A stretch of 64,000 nt of DNA from an uncultured Ruminococcus sp. (GTDB taxonomy: Bacteria > Bacillota > Clostridia > Oscillospirales > Acutalibacteraceae), in NCBI GenBank assembly GCA_904393835.1, contig CAJFNC010000002.1, positions 1-64,000 on the forward strand. The letters run 5' to 3'. Each line of letters starts with the position of its first letter. Position 1 is the first letter of the stretch. The position numbers and the translations under genes are program-made. Below are positions 18,367 to 26,999 of the stretch, piece by piece. The notes beneath the pieces are model-generated. The model had not been told where the DNA came from, ran no database searches, and worked only from the letters and a program-made list of their open reading frames with translations.

Positions 18367-19794
18367 ATGAGAATTTTATATTGTGCTTCAGAGGCCAACC
18401 CTTATTGCGGCAGCGGCGGACTTGCCGATGTTGCAGGCAGCCTGCCTCACACACTTTGCAGAAAGGGTCAGGATTGCAGAATTGTAATTCCGCTTTACGG
18501 AACAATTCCGCAGGAGTTGAGAAACTCGCTCAACTTTATTACTAATTTTACCGTTCCCGTTGCATGGCGTCATCAGTACTGCGGTTTGTTCTGGGCAAGA
18601 TGGAACGATTGCACCTACTACTTTATTGACAACGAGTATTACTTTAAAAGAGGAACACTCTACGGACACTATGACGATGCCGAGAGATTTTCATTTTTCT
18701 CAAGAGCTATTCTAGAAATGCTGCCGTACATTGACTTCCATCCCGATATAATCCACTGTAACGACTGGCAGACAGCGCTGGTGCCCGTGTACTACTATCT
18801 GTTCTATTCACACAGACCTTGGTACTACAACATCAAGAGCCTGTTTACGATACACAACATTCAGTATCAGGGAGAGTACGGCTGGGAAGTAAACACAGAG
18901 TGTGTGGGTATTCCTGCATCCGAGACAAAAATTCTCGAAATGAACGGTAAGCTCAATATGATGAAAGGCGCAATCGAGACTTCAACGAGAGTTAACACCG
19001 TATCTCCGAGCTATGCGGCAGAAATTAAAGACCCGTGGTTCAGCTGGGGCCTGCACGATGAGCTTAATCTCCGTCACTACAAGCTTTGCGGCATTAAAAA
19101 CGGTATTGATACCGTAAGCTATAACCCCGAAACCGACTACCAGATTTATCGCAACTATTCAAAGGACGATATGAGCGGCAAGGGCGAATGTAAGCGCGCA
19201 CTTCAGGAGCGCTTGTGCCTTGAACAAAGATGGGATGTGCCGATTGTCGGCATGGTAACACGTCTTGTTGCGCATAAGGGTCTTGATCTGGTAAGAATGG
19301 GACTTGAAGAGCTTATGAACACGGAAAATATGCAGTTTGTAATTCTCGGTTCGGGTGATAAGGAGTATGAGGACTACTTTAACTATATGCAGGCTAAATA
19401 CCCGGGCAGACTTTGCTTCTGCCACGGCTTTGTTCCCGAACTTGCGCGCAAGATTTACTCGGGCGCAGACATATTCCTTATGCCGTCCGCTCAGGAGCCT
19501 TGCGGTCTCGCTCAGATGATTGCTTTGCGTTACGGCACAATTCCCGTAGTGCGTGAGGTCGGCGGACTTAAAGACTCAGTGTTCGACAGCGCCGACAACT
19601 ACGGCAACGGCTTTACTTTTAAGAACTACGATACTGCGGATATGGTGCTTGCAGTAAGACGTGCGCTTTGGGGCATTCGTGACGATAAGGGTTGGCATCA
19701 GCTTATGTGGCGTGCAATGATGAGCGACAACAGCTGGGATCGCTCGGCACAGGACTACATCAATCTTTATAACGACACACTCAAGTGGGCTTAA
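18367..19794 (+). CDS. glgA: glycogen synthase (GT5)
   Basis: Transfers glucose from ADP-glucose to the growing alpha-1,4-glucan. The 475-aa protein has two Rossmann-like domains. The N-terminal glycine loop is present as SGGLADVAGSLP, but position 15, the Lys of the KTGG motif in the E. coli enzyme, is Gly here (C-G-S-G-G). The C-terminal catalytic motif QEPCGLAQ with downstream GTIPVVREVGGLKDSV is intact. The ribosome site is AGGAGG. It is the last gene of the glg operon and ends in a strong hairpin. Function is likely retained, since many clostridial GlgA paralogues have a similar N-terminal variant, but I cannot check this here. Confidence 0.93.
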   Translation: MRILYCASEANPYCGSGGLADVAGSLPHTLCRKGQDCRIVIPLYGTIPQELRNSLNFITNFTVPVAWRHQYCGLFWARWNDCTYYFIDNEYYFKRGTLYGHYDDAERFSFFSRAILEMLPYIDFHPDIIHCNDWQTALVPVYYYLFYSHRPWYYNIKSLFTIHNIQYQGEYGWEVNTECVGIPASETKILEMNGKLNMMKGAIETSTRVNTVSPSYAAEIKDPWFSWGLHDELNLRHYKLCGIKNGIDTVSYNPETDYQIYRNYSKDDMSGKGECKRALQERLCLEQRWDVPIVGMVTRLVAHKGLDLVRMGLEELMNTENMQFVILGSGDKEYEDYFNYMQAKYPGRLCFCHGFVPELARKIYSGADIFLMPSAQEPCGLAQMIALRYGTIPVVREVGGLKDSVFDSADNYGNGFTFKNYDTADMVLAVRRALWGIRDDKGWHQLMWRAMMSDNSWDRSAQDYINLYNDTLKWA

Positions 19795-19823
19795 TAAAAC
19801 TTAATCGTATTTTGTTCAAAACA

Positions 19824-19853
19824 AAAGGGTCAGCGAATTTTCGCTGACCCTTT
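19824..19853. terminator. bidirectional terminator between glgA and the SDR gene
   Basis: A perfect 13-bp stem (19824-19836 with 19841-19853) lies between convergent genes. The better T-rich tail is on the minus strand. Confidence 0.85.
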
Positions 19854-19869
19854 CGGTTTACAAAAAACG

Positions 19870-20607
19870 TCAAATTACAAAGCCGCCGTTTACGCCGAGA
19901 ATTTGACCCGTTATAAACTTTGCCTTATCGCTGCACAAAAACAGAGCGGCGTTGGCAATGTCTTTGGGAGTGCCGAGAGTGTTGAGCGGAGATTCTTCTT
20001 TAAGCTCGTTAATTGTGTCGTCGTCAAAGCTCTTCATCATATCAGTCATAACAACGCCGGGACATATGCAGTTTACGCGCACGCCCGATAAGCCGACTTC
20101 TTTTGCAAGCGCCTTTGTAAGCCCGATTACTCCTGCTTTTGATGCGCTGTAATGCACCTCGCACGAAGCTCCTACCTGCCCCCACATTGAGCTGATGTTT
20201 AAAATCACACCCTCGTGTTTTTTCAGCATATAACGCTTCAAAGCTTCCTGGGTGCAGTTAAAAACGCCCGTCAGGTTTGTGCCGATCATACTTTCCCATT
20301 CGTTCTGCGTTATGTCGGTAAACAGCTTTTGCTCGGCAATGCCTGCGTTATTTACGAGGATGTCAACCGAACCCATAGTCATATCAATGATGTCGTACAT
20401 TCCGTTTACGGCATTTCTGTTTGAAATATCCGCCGCAACCGCAAGGGTTGTTATGTTGTAGCTGTCGCCGAGAATTTTAGCCAAATTTTTTGCACCGTCT
20501 TTGTTATTGTTGCAATGCACAATTACATTGCAGCCCGCCTGGGCAAAAGCAACGCATATTGCAGTGCCTATTCCGCCTGCGCCGCCTGTAACCAAAACAT
20601 TTTTCAT
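19870..20607 (-). CDS. short-chain dehydrogenase/reductase, FabG-like
   Basis: An NAD(P)-dependent SDR of 245 aa. It has the TGGAGGIG cofactor loop (residues 7-14), NNAG (86-89), catalytic Ser139/140 in ISSMWG and the YSASK pair Tyr153 and Lys157. I start it at ATG 20607, because GGAG lies 6 nt upstream and the glycine loop then sits at the usual distance from the N-terminus; an upstream TTG at 20634 would add nine residues taken from the preceding repeat. It is a second FabG paralogue; the one at 54930 lies inside the fatty-acid operon and is the better candidate for the main ketoacyl reductase. Substrate unknown. A full copy of the dispersed repeat lies directly upstream. Confidence 0.85.
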   Translation of the reverse strand: MKNVLVTGGAGGIGTAICVAFAQAGCNVIVHCNNNKDGAKNLAKILGDSYNITTLAVAADISNRNAVNGMYDIIDMTMGSVDILVNNAGIAEQKLFTDITQNEWESMIGTNLTGVFNCTQEALKRYMLKKHEGVILNISSMWGQVGASCEVHYSASKAGVIGLTKALAKEVGLSGVRVNCICPGVVMTDMMKSFDDDTINELKEESPLNTLGTPKDIANAALFLCSDKAKFITGQILGVNGGFVI

Positions 20608-20630
20608 ATCCTGCTCCATAGTTATTATTT

Positions 20631-20758
20631 TCAAAGCTTTACTTTTATCAAAGCAAGCAACGCAATGCGCTGCAAATTCAGTAGGGGATTATATTCATCC
20701 GCTGAATTTTGATAATGAACGCCGCCTTTAGAGGCGGGGACATTATCCTGTTTGTTAT
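20631..20758 (-). repeat. copy D of the dispersed four-hairpin repeat
   Basis: A full-length copy on the minus strand, reading from TAACAAACAGGATAAT through four hairpins to GCTTTGAA. The stems are CCGCC/GGCGG, AATTCAG/CTGAATT with an inner GGAT/ATCC, GCAGCGCA/TGCGTTGC (with one G-U) and GCTTTG/CAAAGC-like. It starts right at the T tract of the glnS terminator and ends about 25 bp before the SDR start codon, in the same orientation as that gene. Confidence 0.85.
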
Positions 20759-20796
20759 AAAAACGGACTCAAAGTTATTACTTTGAATCCGTTTTT
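20759..20796 (-). terminator. terminator of glnS
   Basis: A 16-bp stem (20759-20774 with 20781-20796), with one U-G pair on the minus strand, begins with A and ends with T runs. It lies just after the glnS stop. Confidence 0.85.
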
Positions 20797-20813
20797 GCTT
20801 GTTATTTTTAAAA

Positions 20814-22508
20814 TTACTTCTTTTTAAAACCGTCTTTAAGGCTTACGCTGCGGTTAAATACAAGGTGCTCGGAAGAGCTGTCCTTGTTGTCAACGCAGAA
20901 ATATCCCAAACGCATAAACTGAAAACTCTTGGGAGCCGTTGCGTTTTCAAGATTTTTCTCAGCTTTGCAGTTTGTAAGAATCTTTAAGGAATCGGGGTTG
21001 AGAAAATCAAGGAAATTGCGGTCGCCGACATCAGGGTCGGGAACGGTAAACAGATTGTCGTAAAGCCTTACTTCGCAATCGCAGCAGTTGTTTGCGTCAA
21101 CCCAGTGGATTGTGCCTCTTACCTTTCTGCCGTCGGGAGTGTTGCCGCCTCGTGTTTCGGGGTCGTACTCCGCGTAAACCTCAACGACGTTGCCGTTTTC
21201 GTCCTTTTTGCAGCCCGTGCATTTTACAATGTATGCCGATTTGAGCCTGACCTCGTTGCCGGGGTAAAGACGCTGGTATTTTTTAATCGGTTCTTCCATA
21301 AAGTCGTCGGACTCAATATAACATTCTCTTGAAAAAGTAACCGTGCGTGTGCCGTCCTCGGGGCGGTTGGGATTGTTTTCAACTTCAAATTCCTCGCTCT
21401 GTCCCTCGGGGTAATTGGTTATAACCAGTTTAATCGGATTGAGCACGCACATTACACGCTGTGCCTTTTCGTTGAGGTCGTCGCGCAGGCAGTGCTCAAG
21501 AAAGCTGTATTCAACGATTGAATTTACCTTAGAAACTCCGATTTGGTCAATGAATGAGCGGATTGACTCGGGAGTATAACCACGGCGGCGAAGTCCGCAG
21601 AGCGTGGGCATTCTGGGGTCGTCCCAGCCTGCAACGTGGTTTTTCTCAACAAGCTCACGCAGCTTTCTTTTTGACATAACCGTGTTGTTTATTCCGAGAC
21701 GCGCAAATTCAATCTGACGTGGCTTGCAGGGGACGGAGGTGTTGTTTATAACCCAGTCGTAAAGCGGACGGTGAGCCTCAAACTCGAGCGAGCAAAGGCT
21801 GTGGGTAATTCCTTCTATTGCGTCCTCAATCGGGTGAGCAAAGTCATACATCGGATATATGCACCACTTGTCGCCCGTGCGGTGGTGTTTGAGATGGTTG
21901 ATTCTGTAAATTACGGGGTCGCGCATATTAAAATTGCCCGAAGCAAGGTCAATCTTGGCGCGAAGCGTCATTTTGCCGTCCTCAAATTCGCCGTTTTTCA
22001 TACGTTCAAATAAATCAAGACTTTCCTCAATCGGTCTGTCACGGTAAGGGCTTTTTGCGGGGGTTTGGGTGTCGCCTCGGTATTCTTTTACCTGTTCCGC
22101 GTTAAGCTCGCACACGTAGGCAAGTCCTTTTTTGATAAGCTCCACGGCGTATTCGTACATTTGGTCAAAGTACTGCGAGGCGTAGTAAAATCTGTCGCCC
22201 CAATCAAAGCCGAGCCACTTAATATCCTCTTTGATAGCGTCAACGTACTCAACGTCTTCTTTGGTGGGGTTGGTGTCGTCCATACGCAGATTGCACATAC
22301 CGCTGAATTTTTCGGCTGTGCCGAAGTTAATGCAGATTGCCTTTGCGTGACCGATGTGCAGGTATCCGTTAGGTTCGGGAGGAAACCGTGTGTGAACGGT
22401 TTTACCCTCAAACTGACCGCCCGGTGCAATATCTTCTTTTATAAATTCGTGAATGAAGTTGCCCTGAATAACCTCTTCATTTACAATATTCTTAATATCT
22501 TCCGACAT
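20814..22508 (-). CDS. glnS: glutaminyl-tRNA synthetase
   Basis: Charges tRNA-Gln directly with glutamine. The 564-aa protein has the class Ic signature [12 protein letters not shown] (HIGH at 51-54) and VMSKRKL (about 277-283), and ends with the GlnRS anticodon-binding beta barrels. It follows gltX with a 21-bp gap, so gltX-glnS form an operon of the two Glx synthetases. Many Firmicutes lack GlnRS and amidate Glu-tRNA-Gln instead, so its presence is informative. The terminator at 20759 closes the operon. Confidence 0.95.
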   Translation of the reverse strand: MSEDIKNIVNEEVIQGNFIHEFIKEDIAPGGQFEGKTVHTRFPPEPNGYLHIGHAKAICINFGTAEKFSGMCNLRMDDTNPTKEDVEYVDAIKEDIKWLGFDWGDRFYYASQYFDQMYEYAVELIKKGLAYVCELNAEQVKEYRGDTQTPAKSPYRDRPIEESLDLFERMKNGEFEDGKMTLRAKIDLASGNFNMRDPVIYRINHLKHHRTGDKWCIYPMYDFAHPIEDAIEGITHSLCSLEFEAHRPLYDWVINNTSVPCKPRQIEFARLGINNTVMSKRKLRELVEKNHVAGWDDPRMPTLCGLRRRGYTPESIRSFIDQIGVSKVNSIVEYSFLEHCLRDDLNEKAQRVMCVLNPIKLVITNYPEGQSEEFEVENNPNRPEDGTRTVTFSRECYIESDDFMEEPIKKYQRLYPGNEVRLKSAYIVKCTGCKKDENGNVVEVYAEYDPETRGGNTPDGRKVRGTIHWVDANNCCDCEVRLYDNLFTVPDPDVGDRNFLDFLNPDSLKILTNCKAEKNLENATAPKSFQFMRLGYFCVDNKDSSSEHLVFNRSVSLKDGFKKK

Positions 22509-22529
22509 ACTCTCAGTCCTTTCAATCGC

Positions 22530-23987
22530 TCATTCAGACAAAATTTCAAGTCCCTTTTCAAGACGTGCCAGGGATTCATCTCTGCCCAAAATATCGAGAA
22601 TTTCAACAGCGCCGCCGGGAGTAACAGTTTTGCCTGCCGCGGCAATTCTTACGGGCCACATAACCGTGCCGTTCTTGAGCTCTTTTTCCTTTGCCATATC
22701 AATAAGACAGTCATGAATTGTGTCTGCTGTCCAGCTGTCGAGAGACTTTAAACGTTCATAAGCCTCTTTTAAAACCACGGGTGAATTTTCAAGCGTAGTT
22801 TTGCTCTTCTTGTTTATAAAAAGTTCCTTTGTATATTGAGGAAGTTCGGCAAAAAAGTCGAGCATTTCGGGAATTTGTGTGAGCTGAGTAGTTCTTTTTT
22901 GAAGAATCTCCGCGAATTTTTCATACGGCATTTGTTTGTCGCCGAAGACTTTTTTGTAGTACGGCATTGCCGCTTTTGTAAATTCCTCGGGCGTCATAGC
23001 CTTGATATATTCACCGTTAAACCATGAAAGCTTGTCATAGTCAAAAACCGACGGCGACTTGCTGATACCGCTTACGTCAAATTCCTTTTCAAGCTCGGAA
23101 AGAGTGAAAATTTCCCGGTTATCTTTGGGACACCAGCCTAAAAGCGCAATGTAATTGATGATTGCCTGCGGAAGATAGCCGTCCTCAATCAAATCGTAAA
23201 AGCCGGTTGCGCCGTGGCGCTTGGAAAGCTTTGAGATATTGCCGTCTTCGTCCTTGCCCATAATCAGAGGCAGGTGAATATAGGTGGGAATTTCCCAGCC
23301 GAACGCTTCGTAAAGCAGATTATATTTCGGTGTAGAGCTCAGGTACTCGCTGCCTCTTACAACGTGCGTGATTGCCATTGTATGGTCGTCGATTACATTT
23401 GCAAAGTTATAGGTTGGGTAACCATCGGTTTTAATCAAAATCTGATCCTGAAGTTCTGAATTGTCAACTGTAATTTCGCCGAAAACAGCGTCAACAAATG
23501 TTGTGCTTCCCTCAATCGGCATTTTCTGGCGTATAACATACGGAACACCCTCGGCCAAAAGTCGGTCGATTTCCTCCTGAGGAAGGTCTCGGCAATGACG
23601 GTCATAACCGCCGCCGATGTTGTCGTTTTGAATTTTTTCGAGCCTTTCCTTTGAGCAGAAGCAGCGGTAAGCCTTGCCCTCTTTTATAAGCTGTTCCGCA
23701 TAGGGTAGATACATTCCCTTTCTTTCGGATTGTACATACGGACCGTATTCGCCGCCTACATCGGGACCTTCGTCGTGCTTTAATCCCGCAAGCTCAAGCG
23801 TTTTATAAATAAAGTCAACCGCACCGTCAACCATACGTTCGCGGTCAGTATCCTCAATTCTCAAAATAAATTTTCCGTTCTGTGATTTTGCCACAAGATA
23901 CTCATAAAGAGCGGTTCTCAGATTACCTACGTGCATAAATCCGGTAGGACTGGGAGCATATCTTGTGCGAACTGTTTTTTCAGACAT
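22530..23987 (-). CDS. gltX: glutamyl-tRNA synthetase
   Basis: Charges tRNA-Glu. The start is ATG 23987: GGAGAG lies upstream at good spacing and the protein then begins MSEKTVRTRYAPSPTG, the normal bacterial GluRS N-terminus. A longer frame to 24149 adds 54 unlikely residues. With this start it is 485 aa. The HIGH-type motif is HVGN (about 19-22) and the KMSKS-type motif is KLSKR (about 254). The region EDTDRERMVDG of the Rossmann fold is present. It is first in the gltX-glnS operon. Confidence 0.95.
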   Translation of the reverse strand: MSEKTVRTRYAPSPTGFMHVGNLRTALYEYLVAKSQNGKFILRIEDTDRERMVDGAVDFIYKTLELAGLKHDEGPDVGGEYGPYVQSERKGMYLPYAEQLIKEGKAYRCFCSKERLEKIQNDNIGGGYDRHCRDLPQEEIDRLLAEGVPYVIRQKMPIEGSTTFVDAVFGEITVDNSELQDQILIKTDGYPTYNFANVIDDHTMAITHVVRGSEYLSSTPKYNLLYEAFGWEIPTYIHLPLIMGKDEDGNISKLSKRHGATGFYDLIEDGYLPQAIINYIALLGWCPKDNREIFTLSELEKEFDVSGISKSPSVFDYDKLSWFNGEYIKAMTPEEFTKAAMPYYKKVFGDKQMPYEKFAEILQKRTTQLTQIPEMLDFFAELPQYTKELFINKKSKTTLENSPVVLKEAYERLKSLDSWTADTIHDCLIDMAKEKELKNGTVMWPVRIAAAGKTVTPGGAVEILDILGRDESLARLEKGLEILSE

Positions 23988-24439
23988 TCTGTTCACTCTC
24001 CAAGATAAAATGTAATACAAATCCAGTATATCATATCCACTGTGATTTTTCAAGAAATACGACAAATCAGTAATATATATTTGATTAATAAAATAATTAA
24101 TTAAATCTAAAATTAAATCAAAAAACAAAGCGCGGTCAATAGGCGGCAAAGAAAAAATTGCAAGCTATAAATTTTTTGACGCGGAATATAATATTTGTAC
24201 AAAGCGGAAAAGCATAAAAAATATGAAAATCCGCGTCAGAATCAGTAAAATCATTATTCTTAAATGCAAATATATTTCAAACTGTTATTTCTTTATGCGA
24301 AATAAGACGAAATTTTATTTCTTTATTAGCGTTTATAACAATCTGTTATTTGTATTGTAAATAATAAGAATAAAAGTAACAAGTGTATTACAAAAAAAGT
24401 ACAACATATCCAAAAATAGGTTACAATTTTAATATTGCG

Positions 24440-24468
24440 TTGACTTTACTACAATTTTGTAGTATCAT
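24440..24468 (+). promoter_or_regulatory. murA promoter with an 18-bp palindrome in its spacer
   Basis: TTGACT (24440-24445) and TATCAT (24463-24468) are 17 bp apart. Within the spacer and touching the -10 box is a perfect 18-bp palindrome (24447-24464, half-site TACTACAAT). A repressor bound there would block RNA polymerase. The TACTACA/TGTAGTA arms resemble BlaI/MecI-type dyads, although the spacing may not match. Confidence 0.65.
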
Positions 24469-24484
24469 TTTGGTTAGATAATGT

Positions 24485-24505
24485 GTTACGTTACATATAC
24501 GTAAC
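24485..24505 (+). promoter_or_regulatory. second inverted repeat downstream of the murA promoter
   Basis: GTTACGT (24485-24491) and ACGTAAC (24499-24505) flank seven bases. The site lies about 17 bp after the -10 box, in the early leader, and could be a second operator. Confidence 0.35.
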
Positions 24506-24660
24506 CACAATAGATAGTGTGTTTTAATAAAAATGTAATATATTTTGTGTTTTAAGCCCCTTAACAGGCGTTTAATCAGCACATCTTGTATTTTGTTTTA
24601 TATATCTACACTTATTCGTTATTGCAAGATAAAACAAATACCGTATTGGAGTGTAAACAA

Positions 24661-25959
24661 TTGGAAAAATTTGTAGTTACAGGCGGTAAGCCGTTGTTCG
24701 GCGAGGTTAACATCAGCGGTGCAAAAAACGCGGCTGTTGCAATTATCCCTGCAGTTATTCTATGCGATGAACCGTGTCAGATTGAAAATATACCGAATAT
24801 AAGCGACGTTACCCTCATCAGCAGAATTCTTCAGCAGATGGGCGCAAACGTAAGAAGAATAAATAAATCATCATTATATATAGACCCGTCACAAATCAGA
24901 ACTCGCAGCGCGGTTACCGACCTCGTAAGAGGTATGCGCGCTTCATACTATCTTCTCGGCGCATTGCTCGGCAAATACGGAGAAGCCAAGGTCGCCATGC
25001 CCGGCGGATGTAATTTCGGCGTTCGTCCCATTGACCAGCACCTAAAGGGTTTTGAGGCTTTGGGCGCGGAAACGCGTCTTGTTGACGGCGCGATCATTGA
25101 GGCGAAGTGCCCCGGCAACCGCCTCGTAGGCACGCACATCTACCTTGACGTTGTTTCGGTAGGAGCCACAATGAATATTATGCTTGCAGCCTGTAAGGCC
25201 GAGGGTTTGACAATTATCGAAAATGCAGCCAAAGAGCCGCATATTGTTGATCTTGCAAACTTCCTCAACTCAATGGGAGCGGACATAAGAGGTGCAGGTA
25301 CCGATGTTATTAAAATCAGAGGCGTAGGATATTTGCACGGCGTAACATATTCCATTATCCCCGACCAGATCGAGGCAGGCACATATATGTGCGCGGCAGT
25401 AGCCACAAGAGGCTGCATTACCGTTAAAAATATTACGCCAAAGCACCTTGAGTCAATTACAGCCAAGCTCAGGGAAATGGGCGTTAAGATTACGGAATAC
25501 GACGAGGCAATAAAGGTTGATGCCACAAACGTTACACTCAAACGCTGCAACATTAAGACAATGCCTCATCCGGGTTTTCCCACAGACTGTCAGCCGCAGT
25601 TTGCAGCGATGCTTTTGAGCGTTCCGGGAACAAGCATAATCAACGAAAACGTTTGGGATAACCGTTACCAGTATGTAAGCGAGCTTATCAAGATGGGCGC
25701 TCAGATTTCAGTTGAGGGTCGTTTGGCAATTATCGAAGGCGGGGCTCCGCTTAATGCGGCTCCCGTAAAGGCTACCGACCTCAGAGCAGGTGCGGCAATG
25801 ATTATCGCAGCTCTTCAGGTCAACGGCGTAACTGAAATTTCAAGTATCCAGTACATCGAAAGAGGTTACGAGGACGTTGTTGAAAAATTCAGAGCGATAG
25901 GTGCGGATATTAAAAAGGTTTACTACAACGGCGATAATGAAGAGTCGCTGGGGGCATAA
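24661..25959 (+). CDS. murA: UDP-N-acetylglucosamine 1-carboxyvinyltransferase
   Basis: First committed step of peptidoglycan synthesis: transfers enolpyruvate from PEP to UDP-GlcNAc, and is the target of fosfomycin. I start it at TTG 24661, with GGAG about 9 nt upstream; the protein then begins MEKFVVTGG and is 432 aa, the usual length. The substrate-binding SGAKNAA is at about residues 20-26. The active-site loop is PGGCNFGVRPIDQHLKG with the catalytic Cys at 117. An upstream ATG (24586) would add 25 residues without a ribosome site. It is monocistronic, with its own promoter and terminator. Confidence 0.95.
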   Translation: MEKFVVTGGKPLFGEVNISGAKNAAVAIIPAVILCDEPCQIENIPNISDVTLISRILQQMGANVRRINKSSLYIDPSQIRTRSAVTDLVRGMRASYYLLGALLGKYGEAKVAMPGGCNFGVRPIDQHLKGFEALGAETRLVDGAIIEAKCPGNRLVGTHIYLDVVSVGATMNIMLAACKAEGLTIIENAAKEPHIVDLANFLNSMGADIRGAGTDVIKIRGVGYLHGVTYSIIPDQIEAGTYMCAAVATRGCITVKNITPKHLESITAKLREMGVKITEYDEAIKVDATNVTLKRCNIKTMPHPGFPTDCQPQFAAMLLSVPGTSIINENVWDNRYQYVSELIKMGAQISVEGRLAIIEGGAPLNAAPVKATDLRAGAAMIIAALQVNGVTEISSIQYIERGYEDVVEKFRAIGADIKKVYYNGDNEESLGA

Positions 25960-25975
25960 CTTCAACAATAACATC

Positions 25976-26004
25976 AGCCGTTTTCGTAAGAAAGCGGCTT
26001 TTTT
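25976..26004 (+). terminator. terminator of murA
   Basis: A 10-bp stem with one U-G pair (AGCCGTTTTC with GAAAGCGGCT, loop GTAA) is followed by six T. Confidence 0.9.
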
Positions 26005-26065
26005 GTGCTTTTTCGGCATTTGAGTTGTAAAAGGTGAAAAAGTATGATATGATATGTTTGAATAT

Positions 26066-26201
26066 CTAACAAACAGGATAATGTCCTCCGCCTTTAAAGG
26101 CGGTATCAAAATTCAGCGGCGGGATACAGCCCCCTCACTGAATTTACAGCGCATTGCGCTGTTTGCTTTGATAAAAGCAAAGCTTTTAAAAAGGGTGATT
26201 T
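26066..26201 (+). repeat. copy A of the dispersed four-hairpin repeat
   Basis: Full-length copy. Hairpin 1 is CCGCC/GGCGG near 26088-26103. Hairpin 2 is AATTCAG...CTGAATT. Hairpin 3 is ACAGCGCA (26146-26153) with TGCGCTGT (26155-26162), where copy B has G-C at the outer pair, a compensatory change. Hairpin 4 is GCTTTG/CAAAGC. After the repeat core, copies A and B share a further stretch (GGTGATTTTT) that supplies the Shine-Dalgarno of the downstream gene. Confidence 0.87.
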
Positions 26202-26203
26202 TT

Positions 26204-26992
26204 TTGGCAAAAGCGGCTGCATTGTTCAGCGGGAGCAAAGGAAACAGTTACTATATAGGCACCTCTAACGAGGGCGTTTTGATTGACGCAGGCAAAAACT
26301 GCAAGCAAATTGAGCTTGCAATGGAGGCGCACGGCCTGAGTATGAGCAGCATCAAGGCTGTTTTTATAACTCACGAGCATTCCGACCATTGCAGCGCACT
26401 AAAAGTTCTTTCAAAAAAATACCGATTTGACGTTTACGCAAGCGCGGGCACGCTCTGTGAACTTGAAAAAGCAAACCGACTGTATCCCGGTACCAACACG
26501 TTTGAAATCAAAGACAGTGTGGCGCTCGGAAATATGCTGATTGAACGCATTGACACCCCACACGACGCAGCCGAAAGCTGCTGTTACCGCGTTGTTGCGG
26601 GCGACGGCAAGTCGGCGCTTGTGGCTACCGATATGGGAATTATGACGCCGTCGGTACGTCAGGCAGCTCTCAAAAGCGACTTTGCAGTGCTTGAATCAAA
26701 CCACGATATACAAATGCTCAAAACGGGAATTTACCCGTTCTATTTAAAGCAAAGGATACTTTCAAACAAAGGCCATTTGTCTAATGCCGCTTGCGCAAAC
26801 GAGCTTGCGCAGCTGGTGCAGGGAGGAACCTTTCGGCTTATGCTGGGACACCTAAGCGAGCAGAACAACACTCCGCAAATTGCGCTTGCAACGGCGGTGA
26901 ACACTCTTGAAAATGCGGGAATGAAGTACAAGAGCGATTTTACTTTGGACATTGCGCCGAGTGAAATTACAACGCAGTCCGTTATTTTTTAA
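26204..26992 (+). CDS. WalJ/YycJ-like metallo-beta-lactamase-fold hydrolase
   Basis: A 262-aa MBL-fold protein. The metal motif is THEHSDH (about residues 57-63), and further His ligands occur in DTPHDAAES and GHLSN. The overall sequence resembles WalJ (YycJ), a predicted exonuclease-like MBL protein often linked to the WalRK cell-wall regulon, and it precedes rlmH as in many Firmicutes; walRK itself is absent here. I start it at TTG 26204, after GGGTG. The open frame extends upstream to 26054, but those 50 codons are the dispersed repeat and are not believable protein. Confidence 0.8.
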   Translation: MAKAAALFSGSKGNSYYIGTSNEGVLIDAGKNCKQIELAMEAHGLSMSSIKAVFITHEHSDHCSALKVLSKKYRFDVYASAGTLCELEKANRLYPGTNTFEIKDSVALGNMLIERIDTPHDAAESCCYRVVAGDGKSALVATDMGIMTPSVRQAALKSDFAVLESNHDIQMLKTGIYPFYLKQRILSNKGHLSNAACANELAQLVQGGTFRLMLGHLSEQNNTPQIALATAVNTLENAGMKYKSDFTLDIAPSEITTQSVIF

Positions 26993-26999
26993 TTTTTAT

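Larger units (their letters stand above)
23988..24660. other. long AT-rich divergent region between gltX and murA
   Basis: About 670 bp without a convincing gene. It contains an inverted repeat TGACGCGGA/TCCGCGTCA (24177-24185 with 24230-24238), the murA promoter with an embedded palindrome (24440-24468), and a second inverted repeat GTTACGT/ACGTAAC (24485-24505). The rest is plain AT-rich sequence. Confidence 0.5.

Noticed and set aside
23988..24149. 54-codon extension of gltX
   Set aside because: No ribosome site, and GluRS proteins start at MSEKTVRTRYAPSP; the extension is AT-rich upstream sequence.
26054..26203. N-terminal 50-codon extension of the WalJ-like protein
   Set aside because: These codons are repeat copy A. 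Conserved protein begins at TTG 26204, which has a ribosome site.
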